64,000 bases of DNA from Allantophomopsis cytisporea (GCA_024752435.1 CP103036.1:930001-994000), one strand, 5' to 3'. Counted from the first letter of the stretch, positions 11,664 to 23,313 are shown. A program made the numbers and translations. The notes: generated from the letters alone by a model not told the origin.

Positions 11664-12518
11664 TCAAGGGCATATATAACAGCACGACACAGGTTTAGTC
11701 TGTGGCTGGGCACCTGGGGATGAAGTGTCCATGCTGCTTGCTGTATGCAGTAGTAGTGCGTGTACATGCCAGGCACCGGAGTCAGGGTCGAAATTGCCCC
11801 AAGCCACTAAATTTGATCGTCGCTGGGCTATCTAGTAGTGCCCGTTGTCAAAATAGCGTGAAATTGCAACACATTCCTCGCTTTACCTTTATCATGCAAG
11901 GCTGACTGGATACCCGACAAAACATTCTGTGCCCGATAAGAAACAACATGATTGCAGACACGATAGAGTGAGGTAGAGGAGTACAGATCTTACATTGTTT
12001 TTGCCAATCCACGCTTCGAGCGAATTGAATCCTGACATGAACTCATGTATCCGAATTCCAATATTTCTATGGGTTAATACAGGTCTTGATCAAAGTTAAA
12101 GGTAAGGGTTGTCATAGGAAAAGGTATGCTCATCGTATTCGCCTCCAAGTGTGAATCAATATACTGGGCACAATGTGAGAACGCAAGGAGATATGATACC
12201 TACGTTAAGATCAAGCTTTGTTGATTAGAAGCCTCCACTGGATAAACGTGGAATATGATGATTCGAACATTTTTGCTTTCAAGGTAAGCAACTCCAAAAA
12301 GAATCAAAGCCAGAGTTGTCGCCAGGAAGCAAGCATTGCATATAATATACCAAATCATAGCGTACGGTAGGCCAGCGTTAAGAGGTATCCATCCAAGGAA
12401 ATCGGCGGCGTGAGTCTAGTTGTTAGATGACTTCCAAGGTCATAATACAGCAGTTTACCACTTCTTGTGCAACACTCGAAGCTCGAAATACCACGCTTCT
12501 ATGTTCAAACAGGCCCAT
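11664..12518 (-). CDS. Small membrane protein encoded by five short exons, unknown function
   Basis: No long ORF marks this gene, yet five exons join in phase: 12459-12518, 12204-12415, 11994-12066, 11887-11926 and 11664-11806, giving 175 aa. Exon 2 has 70 sense codons and encodes a clear membrane helix (PYAMIWYIICNACFLATTLA, then LILFGVAYLE). Exon 3 reads RIHEFMSGFNSLEAWIGKNN, exon 4 NVLSGIQSALHDK, and exon 5 begins AWGNFDPDSGAWHVHALLLH and ends in a Cys-containing tail. Donors are GTAAAC, GTAGGT, GTAAGA and GTAAAG; acceptors are CTAG, ATAG, ACAG and TTAG. The start ATG gives MGLFEHRSVVFRASS and lies only 40 nt past the stop of the GPALPP gene, so the transcript may begin inside that gene, or a further 5' exon may be missed. 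I do not recognise the family. Confidence 0.6.
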
Positions 12519-12558
12519 ATCTTTAATCTGGGTGATCGGAACTGTATGTGATTTTCTT

Positions 12559-13477
12559 TCAGAGGAAGCTCCCCCGGGCAAACCGTGATCCAAAGTCCTT
12601 CGATTTATTGAGCATTTCCTTCTTCTGTGTATGATTGATCGATCGTCCAAGTCCCATATCCTTTTCCTTATCAAATCCACGCGCACTTGGGTCATCCTCC
12701 TTTTCCTTTGGTTCGTTCGTTTTGTGCTCATCCATTAATGACTTATTTCGGTTCTTGTCCTGCGAGGAAACACGTCAGTAGATGTGGGGAAACTATCTGG
12801 ATGAAACAACTCACATTGTACTCTTGAATTCTCCTGGCCGTAGCTTCAGCCTCTGCATCATTCTTGTCAACTTTGGAACTCGATTTTGCCAATCTTGCTG
12901 GATCCTTCCGGCCCATAACCTCGTCTTCGAGTCTCTGTCGCTTTTCCTCTGGTGTTTCAGTCCAGATAGCACTTATTCCCCCAGATCCAGCGCCCGCGCT
13001 CTTTGCTCCTTTGCCGGTATTAAATTTTCGATTCTTCAACTTTGTAGGATCAACTCGTGAGGACCAATCATCTCCGCTCGGTGGTGCTAACATCCACTCT
13101 TCACGCTGTGGTTTCTTCTGTTGCTCTTTTAGAGCAGCTTTCTCTTCCTGTTCGCGACGTTCGGCTTCCATGGCATATTCGGCCTGCACATAATATTAGT
13201 ACCTGCAGGTAAATGTAAGAGAAAGGGATGTTACTGCTGATCCTGGTGCGGGAGGCATCGCCGGGCCATAGTCGTCATCGTCGCTACTACTGTCCGAATC
13301 ATTCGCTGGCTCTTCAGGTCGTTCTTCAAGCGGAGCAGGTGGCATAGCAGGACCGAGAACTCTTCTCCGCTTCTCAGGTCCCTCTGGAGACCGACTCTTC
13401 TCCTTCTCAGGCGTCTCCTCGTCCGAATCGTGTTTGCGCTTCGCCAAGTGCGGTGGTAGTTCCGGTCCTACTGGCAT
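12559..13477 (-). CDS. GPALPP-motif / DUF3752 protein
   Basis: Three exons (13235-13477, 12815-13183, 12559-12759), all phase 0, give 270 aa. The repeated GPxMPP/GPELPP signature occurs at the start (VGPELPPHL) and twice more (LGPAMPPAP, YGPAMPPAP). The middle holds the DUF3752 core: REEWMLAPPSGDDWSSRVDP, KLKNRKFNTGKGAK and a helix ending EATARRIQEYN. The C-terminal exon has the family's final block: RGFDKEKDMGLG, then NKSKDFGSRFARGSFL. The N-terminal half is charged and low complexity, with KRRR patches, which suits a nuclear protein. GPALPP1 homologues have been linked to RNA processing, but the role is not settled. The first intron has a perfect TACTAAT branch point. It is divergent from VPS8. 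Confidence 0.88.
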
Positions 13478-13917
13478 CTTGAAGATCGGGTGTGCGTTTG
13501 GATATTTTAAATTGTTGGCTTAGAATAGTGCGGAATGCAGTACTAAGTAGCGAGAATTGTCTTCAAAGTATGTAGCTTGTATATTTATCAACAAAGTTGT
13601 GTTGTTCGGGTTTAGAATTCGAATTCTTTAAGATTGTAGATAGCTTAGTGCCCAGACTCCCGGTGACGACAAACTAAGGTACGGGGAAAGTGGATCGATA
13701 CCGACCGACCGACGTCAAGCGAATCGCAGCCGTATGCAGTAATTAGCTATCTTTGAATGCTTCAGGACTCCTCAGACTTTGCGCCAAATCCTGTGCTGTC
13801 GCAACTGAAGTACCTGAGGGTCTCACGATACAAATAGATCACAGGTGGAGTATTCCTCCAGACTTCGATGCAACTAGAATTCAATCTCGAAGACATGAGC
13901 CAGGCCAGGCAGCCCCG
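13478..13917. promoter_or_regulatory. Divergent promoter region, GPALPP gene and VPS8
   Basis: 440 nt between two start codons on opposite strands, so promoters of both genes lie here. An in-frame ATG at 13753 could extend VPS8 by 55 codons. I chose 13918 because the extension reads less like conserved protein. No TATA box was recognised. Confidence 0.45.
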
Positions 13918-16900
13918 ATGAGCTCTCATTCCGCAGAGGAGGGTGGAAGTGGTGGTGAGGAGGATTCAAACAACGGAACAAACGGCATGAGCGGCGAGAT
14001 GAAAGACAATACGGATGGGTTGGAGGCAATGATCCCAGATGATGACGACGATGCTCCTCGAATTGTAGATATCCTTGATGAAGAGCGACAGCATCAATCC
14101 CCCAGTCAAGACGTGGGTACGGCTCATACTTTAAACCGTTACAAAAACCTTGCTCAGACAGAATATGGTTCGTCGAATGGAGATACACATGTGCTTCCAG
14201 AATTGGGGGCAGAAAGTCCTGCTGAATCTGTAATGTCTGGCCCGGATGATACACCGTCAATTCAGGTAGAAACCCTCTAGCCAAGAGTGTTGATGTCCTA
14301 AGCTTACACAAAGGCAGGGTTCCATATTGTCTTCTCCAGGTAGCAGTGTACTTCCATCATTGGCAACTAGACCTCGTATTGGAAGTCCTACACCCTCTCT
14401 TCGACCCTTCGATCGTCGGTTCCAATCACGCCTATCGCCTTCCCCACTCAATTCACCTCGAGCCTCCTCACCAGCGTTTCTTGCAGGGAATTCACGACGA
14501 GCGTCATTATCAAGTCAAAATATACAAGATTCAGGGGAGGAAACAGATACACCATCTCCTCCGTGGGAGGTTGTTAGATGGACGAAGTTAAGAAAAATAA
14601 ATGGACAGGCATTTTCTGAAATTGGCAAGCGTAACTTTGGGAAGCCAACTTGTTTATCTGTAACGGCATCTATAGCGTTGGGGACTTCGAAGGGGATAAT
14701 ATTAATATTCGACTATCAGCAAAACCTGAAGTCTATTGTTGGGCCAGGGACGAAAGGTATAATATAGATCTTCCTGAGTCTCTTTGATCAAGCTGACTGT
14801 TTAGCCGTTGAGTCGGGAGCAATCACATCAATCGCCATCTCTGCGGATCATACTACAATTGCCGGTGGCCATGCGAACGGTAGCATATTTACATGGGAAG
14901 TTGCTCGCGCAGCACGACCTTTTCTTCATATACCACCACTTGAAGCGTCACAGTTACAATATCGAACACTAGATGGTCACGTACCGAATGTGTCAATCAC
15001 ACATCTCGGTTTTCTTGGGACCAGACACACAGCACTTGTTTCCGCAGATGATCGTGGCATGGCTTTCTCGCACCTTGCAACACGGGGACTAGGAGCTGTT
15101 GGGCGAACAGTGAAAACTACCAGAATTCTTGGGAGATATCCAAATGATACCGCGATCTCAGGAAAGCCTCGTAAGCCGAGCACTGTACTTGCATTTGCAC
15201 CGTTGCCTCTTGGTAACATTGAAAGACCAGCTGACAGCCTTGGACTTACTGCAATGCTGACCCCATATCTATTGGTCATCGTATCAACAACGCCTGTGGC
15301 GCAGACCCAACACAAATCTGCTCGACCGAAAGAGGTTGCTGCACACAGCACTATGAGCGGTTGTCTTGCTTGGTTTCCTGCAGTAAAATTAAAGGTCAAA
15401 AATCCCGAAACAGGCGAGCTTGTTTCCAAGGTGAAGCTCGTATATTGCTGGTCGAACGTACTCACAGTTATGGACATAGAAGAACTAGAACCAGAAGAGG
15501 CAAATAAGCCCCCCAGCCTCATTTTCAAGGCTCGAAGTCGTTGGAAGGCAGAGGAGCCCATTGTTGCTGTACAATGGCTTAGTCGGTCTGTATTAACAGT
15601 TCTGACCATAACTCAACGTTTAATCATCCTAGAGGACAGGACAATGCGGATGACCGAAGCTTTTGACTTGATCCAGAAGCATATATTTCACCGAGACCTC
15701 TTCTCAAGACAGCTGCATAATCTCGTTGAGAATCTTGATGAGGACGATCCTTCAATGCATGGAGTTGTGGCAGATGCATTTTATATGAGTTTCAAGGCAT
15801 ACAAAGGAAGAATATTTCTTCTTGGCTTCAATGACGTTTCGATGGGCACTCTGTCCAACTGGGCTGACCGATTGATTGCGTTGATGGAAAGTGGTGACTA
15901 CGTGGCAGCAATCGGGCTTGCAACGTCATACTATACTGGTGAAGCAGACAAATTAACCGTCGGTCTTCCCGAAGACCCAACATTGCGCCACTCAATGGTA
16001 CAAGATAAGCTACTGGAAATCATGTCTGCTTCCCTTAAATTTGCTTTCAAGCAACGCGAATATAGCCATAACGAGGGAACTCATCATCTACAAGAGCTTG
16101 CTGAAGCGTGCTTTAAAGCTTGTCTGAGCGTTGGAGATGTTGATTTCTTATTTGAGGAAGCATATGAGTGGTATGAAGATGGCGATGCTGAAGGTGTATT
16201 TCTCGAGACCATGGAGCCATATATCCTTGATCGGCAAATCACCCGAGTACCACCAACAGTCGTCAAAACTATGGTTACTCACTATGTCACCAAAGGTTGG
16301 GAGAGCCGACTCGAAGAGATCATCTGCCATATGGAAACTATGACTTTAGACATTGATCAAGTCACCACACTATGCAAGCAACACAATCTTTACGACGCTC
16401 TTATTTATGTCTGGAATCAAGCACTTAGCGACTATATAACACCTCTGATAGATCTTCTGAGTCTGCTTGTACCCCTCATCCAGGACGGCGAGTATTTTTC
16501 GAATGGCATGGCAATGGACGACCTTTTCAGTGTGAACGCGTTGAAAATGTTTCCTTACCTCTCATACACTTTCAGTGGCCGCATATATCCTACTGGGGAA
16601 CAATTCGACGATACAGAAGCATCCAAAGCAAAGGCTGAATTGTACTGGTTTCTCTTTTCCGGAAAGACGATTACTTGGCCACGAGGTAGTGGTAAACCAT
16701 TCCTCACAAACCCGAATCTGCAAAATGAGCCCTCTTTTCCATATCTTCGTATGATTCTCAAATTCGACGCACCCAGTTTTCTGAGTGCATTGAACGAGGC
16801 TTTCGAAGACTCCTTTCTCAATGACGGAGACGATAAAGCTCTTAATGGTGGTTCGGATCACGATCTTCCCGAAGATCAGATATTCGGCCTTTCCGTCAAT

Positions 16901-18784
16901 AGGCAATATATTATTAGCATATTGCTTGAGGTCATGAACCCACATGACTTTGCCCCAGAGGATACTATCTATCTGGATATGTTTGTTGCTCGAAATTTAC
17001 CAAAGTATCCGCAGGATCTTTTGCTATCTGGGACGTCGAAGCACAAGATCCTTGCTGGTCTTTGCAACTACCCCGGAGGCGATATTGCTGAGGATGCTCA
17101 GTTGAGTGTTGAATATCTGCTTTCTGTCTATCAACCTCCAGATCTTGGATCACTAATTCCAATGTTCCACAAGGCTGGTTTCCATAGAGTTCTTAAGAGC
17201 ATATACAAAGCCGACAAGCAATATGCGAAACTATTGGAGACTTACTTCGAGGATCAAGATGATCAAGCAGCAGTGTTTGATTGCATAGCAGATTGCTTAA
17301 GACCTCGCGCTGGACTCAACAAGCGCCAAATACAAGAGGTACATGCAGTATTGGAGCAACACGCAAGAGACTTGGTGGAACTTGATGCAACGAAAGCCGC
17401 TCGATCAATAGATCAATATGCCCCCAGCCTTCACGAGACTGTCCTTGATGCATTGGAAAGCGAATCTTATGTTCAGTATGTCTACTTGAAGACGATTGTA
17501 GAACCGGGGACCTCCGATGATGGCAAGCCAGCTTCTGAGAAGCAATTCATTGAACGTTATGTCCAGCTCATGTGCAAGTACGACTCTGAGCACGTACCAA
17601 ATTTCATTAACAAATTACAAGCGTCCGATCTGCAACTTGAGAATGTCCTTCCGGCAATGGAAGAGAGCCATATTATTGACGCCGCTGTAACACTCATGGC
17701 GATGGAAGGTCAGGTTCGACGTGGTATGGACCGGTTGACTCAGCATCTTCAGACTCTGTCATCCGCGCTCTGCGGTCTCTTAACCTCAAGCAACAATGAC
17801 GTTGAACATTCGAACACCGGAGCTGCTGCCGAAGAGCTTTTGAAATCTTTGCAGAAATACACAGACGTAGGTATCTGGCTCTGTAGATTCCAAGCACAAA
17901 CGACCGCCCGCCGAGCCAGCGCCACACCCACACGCAGAAAGTCTGTTCCGAATAAGAGCTCCGAGCTCTCACTCGACGAAAGTCTCTGGCTTGATCTCAT
18001 CGACGCGACCGTACAAATCACCAAATTCGTATCGGAGTCTTTGTCCAACACAACCTCCACCATCGACGAGACCAAGTTGAAATCGACATTACGAACCCTC
18101 GTCCAGCGCACTTTTACAGCTCTCCTCTCGACAACCTCATCCGCCACTCCTCAAATCTCCTTTCTTAATGTTCTCCGCTCCTTCCTCACTCGCGCCTCGC
18201 TTTCCTCCCCCTCCCTCTCCGACTTGCGCGCCGTCCTCGTCTCAATCTTCTCAGCATACACCTATGAAACCTCCATCCTCAGCCTTGCTAACCGCCTCAT
18301 TGACAAAGACCTCTATGTCAACGTCTCAGAAGCAGCTGCGCGACGTGGACGCGGCTGGCGGCCACGCGGTGCAAAATGCGAGGGGTGTCAACGACGTGTG
18401 TGGGGCGCCGGTGCGCAGGGCGATATCTTCACGAGCTGGGAGAAGAAGATGGATGAGGATGAGAAGCGATTGATTGAGAGGCGGGCGGGAAGATTGGAAG
18501 AGCGAGGGAAGGGGAAGGCGGAGGCTGGGAGGGTGGCTAGTGTGAGTCCGAGTCGAGAGCGGAAGAATGGGAAGGGAAAGGCGAGTAGTGAGGGGCCGGG
18601 TGATGGGGATGGTGTTGATGGTGTGGAGGCCGAACAGCCTATTGCTAAAGATGATCTTGGTCCGCTAGTTGTGCTGGCTTGTCGCCATATCTATCATCAA
18701 CGTTGTCTTGAGGCGCTGCAGGTTGATGCTGGTCCTGCGCTGCATGTTGATCATAGGGAGTTTAAGTGTCCTATTGACGGCTAA
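13918..18784 (+). CDS. VPS8: Vps8, CORVET tethering complex subunit
   Basis: Three exons (13918-14265, 14318-14756, 14805-18784) give 1588 aa, in the range of fungal Vps8. The N-terminus is acidic and disordered. A beta-propeller with WD-like repeats follows (SGAITSIAISADHTTIAGGH, HANGSIFTWEVARAARPFLH), then a long alpha-solenoid (for example LIALMESGDYVAAIGLATSY, LYDALIYVWNQALSDYITPL). The C-terminus has a RING-like zinc region: CEGCQRR, then after a charged insert LACRHIYHQRCLEAL and FKCPIDG at the end. Vps8 is the Rab5-binding subunit of CORVET, which tethers endosomal membranes; its RING is thought to work with the Vps-C core. Introns are 52 and 48 nt, both in phase. The protein ends right after the seventh candidate zinc ligand (CPIDG), so the last expected Cys is missing. 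It converges on the cyclophilin gene. Confidence 0.93.
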
Positions 18785-18991
18785 TTTAGAATCTCACAAC
18801 ATGTTCAATCATAAAATGTTCACCAAGAGACTTCGTTACATTGAACTGCCAAGTGTCCAAACCCCCAAGTAATACAATGATTGATTTTGAACTCCTCTTC
18901 TACCCACGCCCGAATGCCCGTCGTCTTCTTTACTCCTATGCCTCTGGCTTCCGATTTTCTGTCCTTAGACTTCTGCTTTCTTTCGGATCCC

Positions 18992-20061
18992 TCACATCTC
19001 TCCACACTGCACAATAACCACATCCTGATTAGGCGTGTCCTTCCCTCTATACCCCGTCTTCGTATTCTCCATCTTGCGCACTACATCCATACCGTCCACC
19101 ACCTTCCCAAACACCACGTGCTTGTTATCCAAGAACGGCGTCGGCACGGTGGTAATGAAGAACTGACTTCCATTACCGTTTTTTCCAGCGTTCTAAGAGG
19201 TCAGCAGGGAGTCCTAAATTTTTGAGCCTCTTACTCCTTGCGACGCCCTTGACTTCTTCGTTCATCCCCAAAAGCCCTCCTGTCTGAAGGTCGATGCGTA
19301 CTTGCGCTGAGCTGCAAGCGAAGGTGGTGGGGAAGTGATGAAGGAAATAGGAGACTCACAGCCATAGACAACAAGCCGGGCTCCGTATGCTTGATATTGA
19401 AATTCTCGTCATCGAAGGTCTTCATACCGTAGATACACGTGCTACCCGTCCCATCACCATTGATAAAGTCGCCGCCCTGGCACATAAAGTCCTTGATCTG
19501 CGCAAGTCAGCAAACCACTCTTTCCCTCCCCACCGATCCGCCCGCCCAAGTCCTCTTTCTCCAAGCCCTCCCGCCCATCCACCGCACGCACATGTCCACC
19601 TCCCACGCCCCACACTGCACCCGGCGGCGAAACTCACAATCCGATGAAACTTGCTCCCCTTGTACCCCTGCGGCCTCCCCAGCGCATTCCTCGTCTCGCC
19701 CGTACAAAACTGCCGAAAGTTCTCCGCCGTCTTGGGAACCACATCGCGGAAGAGCTCGAATGTGATGCGCCCGAGCGGCTCGCCTGTCACACGCGTCAAC
19801 CAACACATCCCACGACGTGTCCCTTGTCGGAGATGCACTTCTCGCCCGGAGACTTCCTCTCGCGCCGGCTCGTCGGGGATGGCTTCTCTGTCCGGCGGAC
19901 GGGAGCTGGGGGAAGGGGATTTGATGTCACGTGACTAGCGACGTACCTCCGAGCGTGATGTCCATGAATACTGCGGGTGTTAGTGGCTGGGATGGGGGAC
20001 TCTGGTGCGGCTCGTACTCACCGAGGGGATTCCCCGATTCGGGAAGCTGCGTGGGTGGCAT
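18992..20061 (-). CDS. cyp3: Cyclophilin H-type peptidyl-prolyl isomerase
   Basis: Five exons (20022-20061, 19947-19970, 19638-19783, 19360-19497, 18992-19192) join in phase to 182 aa, against 177 for human PPIH. The sequence runs NPLVFMDITLGGEPLGRITF, ELFRDVVPKTAENFRQFCTG, YKGSKFHRIIKDFMCQGGDF, GNGSQFFITTVPT and HVVFGKVVDGMDVVRKMENT, and ends in QCGEM. The catalytic Arg and Phe (FHRI, QFF) and the substrate-pocket His (KHVVFGK) are present. The NPxVFxD start and QCGEM end are typical of the PPIH class, which binds the U4/U6 snRNP, so a role in splicing is likely. Exon 2 is only 24 nt. Intron 2 contains the palindrome GTCACGTGAC. It is a single-domain protein with no signal peptide. Confidence 0.93.
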
Positions 20062-20244
20062 TCTCGATATTGGACGTTGTCTTTCCTACGGTAGGTACTT
20101 TTACCTGGTTTGATGTGGCGAGGCTGAGCGAGGCTTCGAAATGTATGGATGTGAGGAAGGCTTTCCGTCGGGAGGTGTATATGTTGCGGCCTTAGGTTTG
20201 GGGGTGGTGATGTTCACGTGTTCATGTGTGTGTTCGGGACGTTT

Positions 20245-20302
20245 GGGAAGGGTGTGGGTGTGTGGGTGTGTGGGTGGGTGTGTGTGTGTGTGTGTGTGTG
20301 TG
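20245..20302 (+). repeat. G-rich tract with six GGG runs followed by a (GT)n microsatellite
   Basis: From 20245 to 20278, six GGG runs are separated by 1 to 5 bases; from 20279 to 20302, an uninterrupted GT repeat follows. The first part meets the usual pattern for an intramolecular G-quadruplex. It lies about 185 nt upstream of the cyclophilin start, on that gene's template strand. Confidence 0.8.
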
Positions 20303-20593
20303 TATGTTTGGGATGGCGCGTGGATTATTGGTGCGAAAAGATTAGTGTGCCTTTTGCTCTTCTTGCTGTGGCTTTAGTTGCTTGCTGGTGCGGCTAGCCG
20401 GTGTGTCGGTCACGGCGCATGCGGATTTTCCGGGCTTGTGTTTTGGGTGGAGTTGGTTGGTTGGTAGGAGTGCTGGTTCTGATGCGAGGAGTACGTCCCC
20501 GGAGGAGATGATGAGTGAAACGCAAATTGGAGTGGGCAGTCTAGAATATTGCTGTGTATTCTATTATTTAGTCTATTGATATTCATATTTAGT

Positions 20594-20618
20594 TATATAT
20601 ATATATATATATATATAT
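20594..20618. repeat. (TA)n microsatellite
   Basis: An uninterrupted alternating TA tract of about 25 nt, self-complementary and able to form a cruciform. Confidence 0.9.
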
Positions 20619-21109
20619 GGTGATATGAGTATTCTGAATTACTACAATGAACTACTACAATAATGATTGTCTCCGGTGACATCCCACCTCCGTATAATCA
20701 ATATCCGATAACTAGTCAATAGCAACATCCATCTTCGTTCTCACCCTCAACCGCGTTCATGTCCATTCTTGACCGTCAAGTAAGTACTCACCGAGTGCTG
20801 ATGAATCGTATGGATTCAGCGACATGCAGTATCATGATCGCCCGCTAGTCTTTACCACCCCGTCTACGCGCGTGCTTAGTGGCCATGTCCTTTGCAGTCT
20901 GCAGAAGCCATTCACGTGCCCGCTCCAAGGCATTCTCGCCCTTCCTTCCATGATCTTTCATCGGTGTACGAATCATCGAGATACACACAGTGCTGGGTCC
21001 CGAGTGGACTGCGTCCATACACACAATATGTACATACTGCGATGTCGCTGGGAGTGTGCATTTCAAGTGGCATGGTCGATGACAGTTGATGGAGAATGGA
21101 GTCGAGGTG

Positions 21110-21139
21110 ACTTCACGTGTGAAGACTTCACGTGTGAAG
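21110..21139. repeat. Tandem 15-bp repeat, each copy holding a CACGTG E-box
   Basis: The unit ACTTCACGTGTGAAG occurs twice head to tail with no spacer. Within each copy CTTCAC and GTGAAG are inverted around a GT centre, and CACGTG is the bHLH core site. No gene is close (cyclophilin about 1 kb left, RING gene about 3.8 kb right). Confidence 0.85.
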
Positions 21140-21399
21140 ATGGGAGCAGGTTGGTGGTGGGGGTCCTGTGCACCATTCATGATGCCTGTCCATCGTCCAT
21201 TGATGACGTTCATGACTTCAAGTGCACCTCACTTGAGTTGTATTGATATTCCGGCATTCCATGTCTGTGAGGCGTTTTTGGTTGGATGCTTGCGTGCACA
21301 TTTACCTGCTTTGGGGGGAGATCATAGCGTTGGACTATCGTATTTGTGTACAAGTATTGCTGGTGCGAGTAGTAAATATTTCTATTTCTTCTTCGTTTG

Positions 21400-21422
21400 T
21401 TTTTTTTTTTTGTTTTTTTTTT
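21400..21422 (+). repeat. Poly-T tract with one G interruption
   Basis: Two T runs separated by a single G. It may be a length-variable homopolymer. No gene is attached. Confidence 0.85.
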
Positions 21423-22492
21423 GATGGATTCAAATAATATATATTGGAGCACGGAGAGCCGGAGTAGGATATGTGTAACGAAATGAGATGAATTAAGAGA
21501 GGACTTGATATGTATATACCCGGTATGTTTATATACAAACATAACGGTGGTATTTTCGGTTACCATTCTCAGCTCATCTCTTCCGGGCGAGCATCTCAAT
21601 TACGGAGAGAGATGGCCTACAATTAGACCGAACTACTGCTGGTACCACCATACCGTCAGTATTGTACTGCTGATGTATGTACGTACTGCCAGTTCGACAT
21701 AGTACAAAAAGACTCACATCAAATATAATTCATTTCTTTTCCCTTCATCTTATAAGATTCTCCATATCAACCAAGTAAGGTCCTTCATATTCCACATAAC
21801 TTTGACGTATCAACTTGTCACTGGTCCAGTTGACGGACTGGTAAGTAAAAGTGTTCCTCCTATAGACGTGGTCTGGTCACGGTCCTGTCCACTCTCCAGG
21901 GTTTCACTTTACTGGTATCTCCCTCTCCCTCCGTGACTGTGCGCACGACACGTTCGCGAATTTCATGTCTCTCGATCCAAATCTCATCTCCCTTGCGGCA
22001 TCAGTGTTTCTCTTCATAAAAGTATTTTGGTATTTGGGTATTTTCGGATGGTATGTGCTGACTCTCCTGTGCACTATTCATCAATCTCGACAATTGCCCA
22101 GGTACACAATAGTCAATGATCTTTCTAATAACATACGTACTTACTATAGCTATGTATATACTCACTCAACAAAGCTCGAAAGAATGAGAATGACTGCCGA
22201 CTCCCTCCCTCCGAACTCGTAGCACCGTGCAAGGGAGATCAATAATCCCATGCCACATACAAACAAGCAATACGCAACAAGCATCAGTGTTCTACTCCAT
22301 ACAACGACAGATGACTCCACCTTGAAAGTACTCTACCATACCACACTCCCAAGTATCGAAGAGGCAGGCGAACAAGGATCGCCGCATCTTCCACCCTCTC
22401 CATGCATGATGATGATTGACGCGAGTGCATATACGCAGTAAGTACAAAAAAGTACATCCGAAGCAAAAGTACTCAACAGTCTGAAAGAAAAG

Positions 22493-22564
22493 AAGAGAGA
22501 GAGAGAGAGCAAGGGTATTATCAAGAAGCAAATCTTTGGCTACTACTGTACTGTACTGTACTGT
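22493..22564. repeat. (GA)n and CTGTA pentamer microsatellites
   Basis: A GA tract at about 22493-22509 and, about 40 nt further on, four to five copies of the pentamer TACTG at 22546-22564. Confidence 0.8.
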
Positions 22565-22644
22565 CATGACACTTACTCTTCCTTCTCCTTCCCAGGTCTA
22601 TGTATCTTCTGCCCTCTTTTCGCTCTAGTTTACACCTGAAAGAC

Positions 22645-22675
22645 AAGAAGAAGAAGAAGAAGAAGAAGAAAAAAA
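22645..22675 (+). repeat. (AAG)n microsatellite
   Basis: About eight AAG triplets followed by an A run. Confidence 0.85.
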
Positions 22676-23220
22676 GAGAGCTATGCCATCATCACGACTG
22701 TATTTTGGCGGTACTTGCGTTTGTCGGCGTTGCTGAACCATCGCAGGGGAGCCGGGAATGGTCTTGCCGAGGAGAGGGGAGGAGTCGAGGCTTTTCTCTT
22801 CCCTTTTTTGCTTTTGCTTTTGTGGAGTCTTCTCTTCTCCGGGTAACAATGTATGTATGTAGTACGCAGTCACCCACAAGTGAGTACAGTATGTATGTAC
22901 CTTGCCTGACCTTTTGTGTAGAGAGGCACGAGATACATATGTTTTGTCTGGAGTTGTGGACCATGTCATGATCTTCATTGTAAGATCATTGTCTCTTCTT
23001 TTTTCTTGAGCAATCCTGCCTGGTGTTCAAGTGCATATGGTGGTACTGCGTGCGTATACACACAGTAGAGAGACATTACGAATGAAGATTCCTGGTTGTC
23101 TTGTAGCACTTGCATATATATATATTAGGTGTAGAGTGTGAGTGCATGGGTGATGAACACGACCTTTACCAAAGACGAGGGGCGGATACCATAATGACAT
23201 GTATTCTGCCACCACCATTC

Positions 23221-23313
23221 ACCTATCCATTCACCATTTACCATTTACCTCTCACTTCTCACCTCTCACTTCTCACCTCTCACCTTTCACCTTCCACCTC
23301 TCTCACCTCTCGC
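23221..23313 (+). repeat. TCACC/TCTCA-type pyrimidine-rich minisatellite
   Basis: Irregular tandem copies of 6- to 7-bp units (CACTTCT, CACCTCT and variants) over about 90 nt. Almost no G occurs on the plus strand. Confidence 0.75.

Noticed and set aside
12423..12731. 102-codon minus-strand frame covering the GPALPP end
   Set aside because: Its first part overlaps the last GPALPP exon in another frame. Only its last part (from 12518) is used, as exon 1 of the small membrane-protein gene.
20824..21246. 140-codon plus-strand frame in the first desert
   Set aside because: Rich in Cys and His with no domain, and it crosses the E-box tandem repeat; no splice partners.
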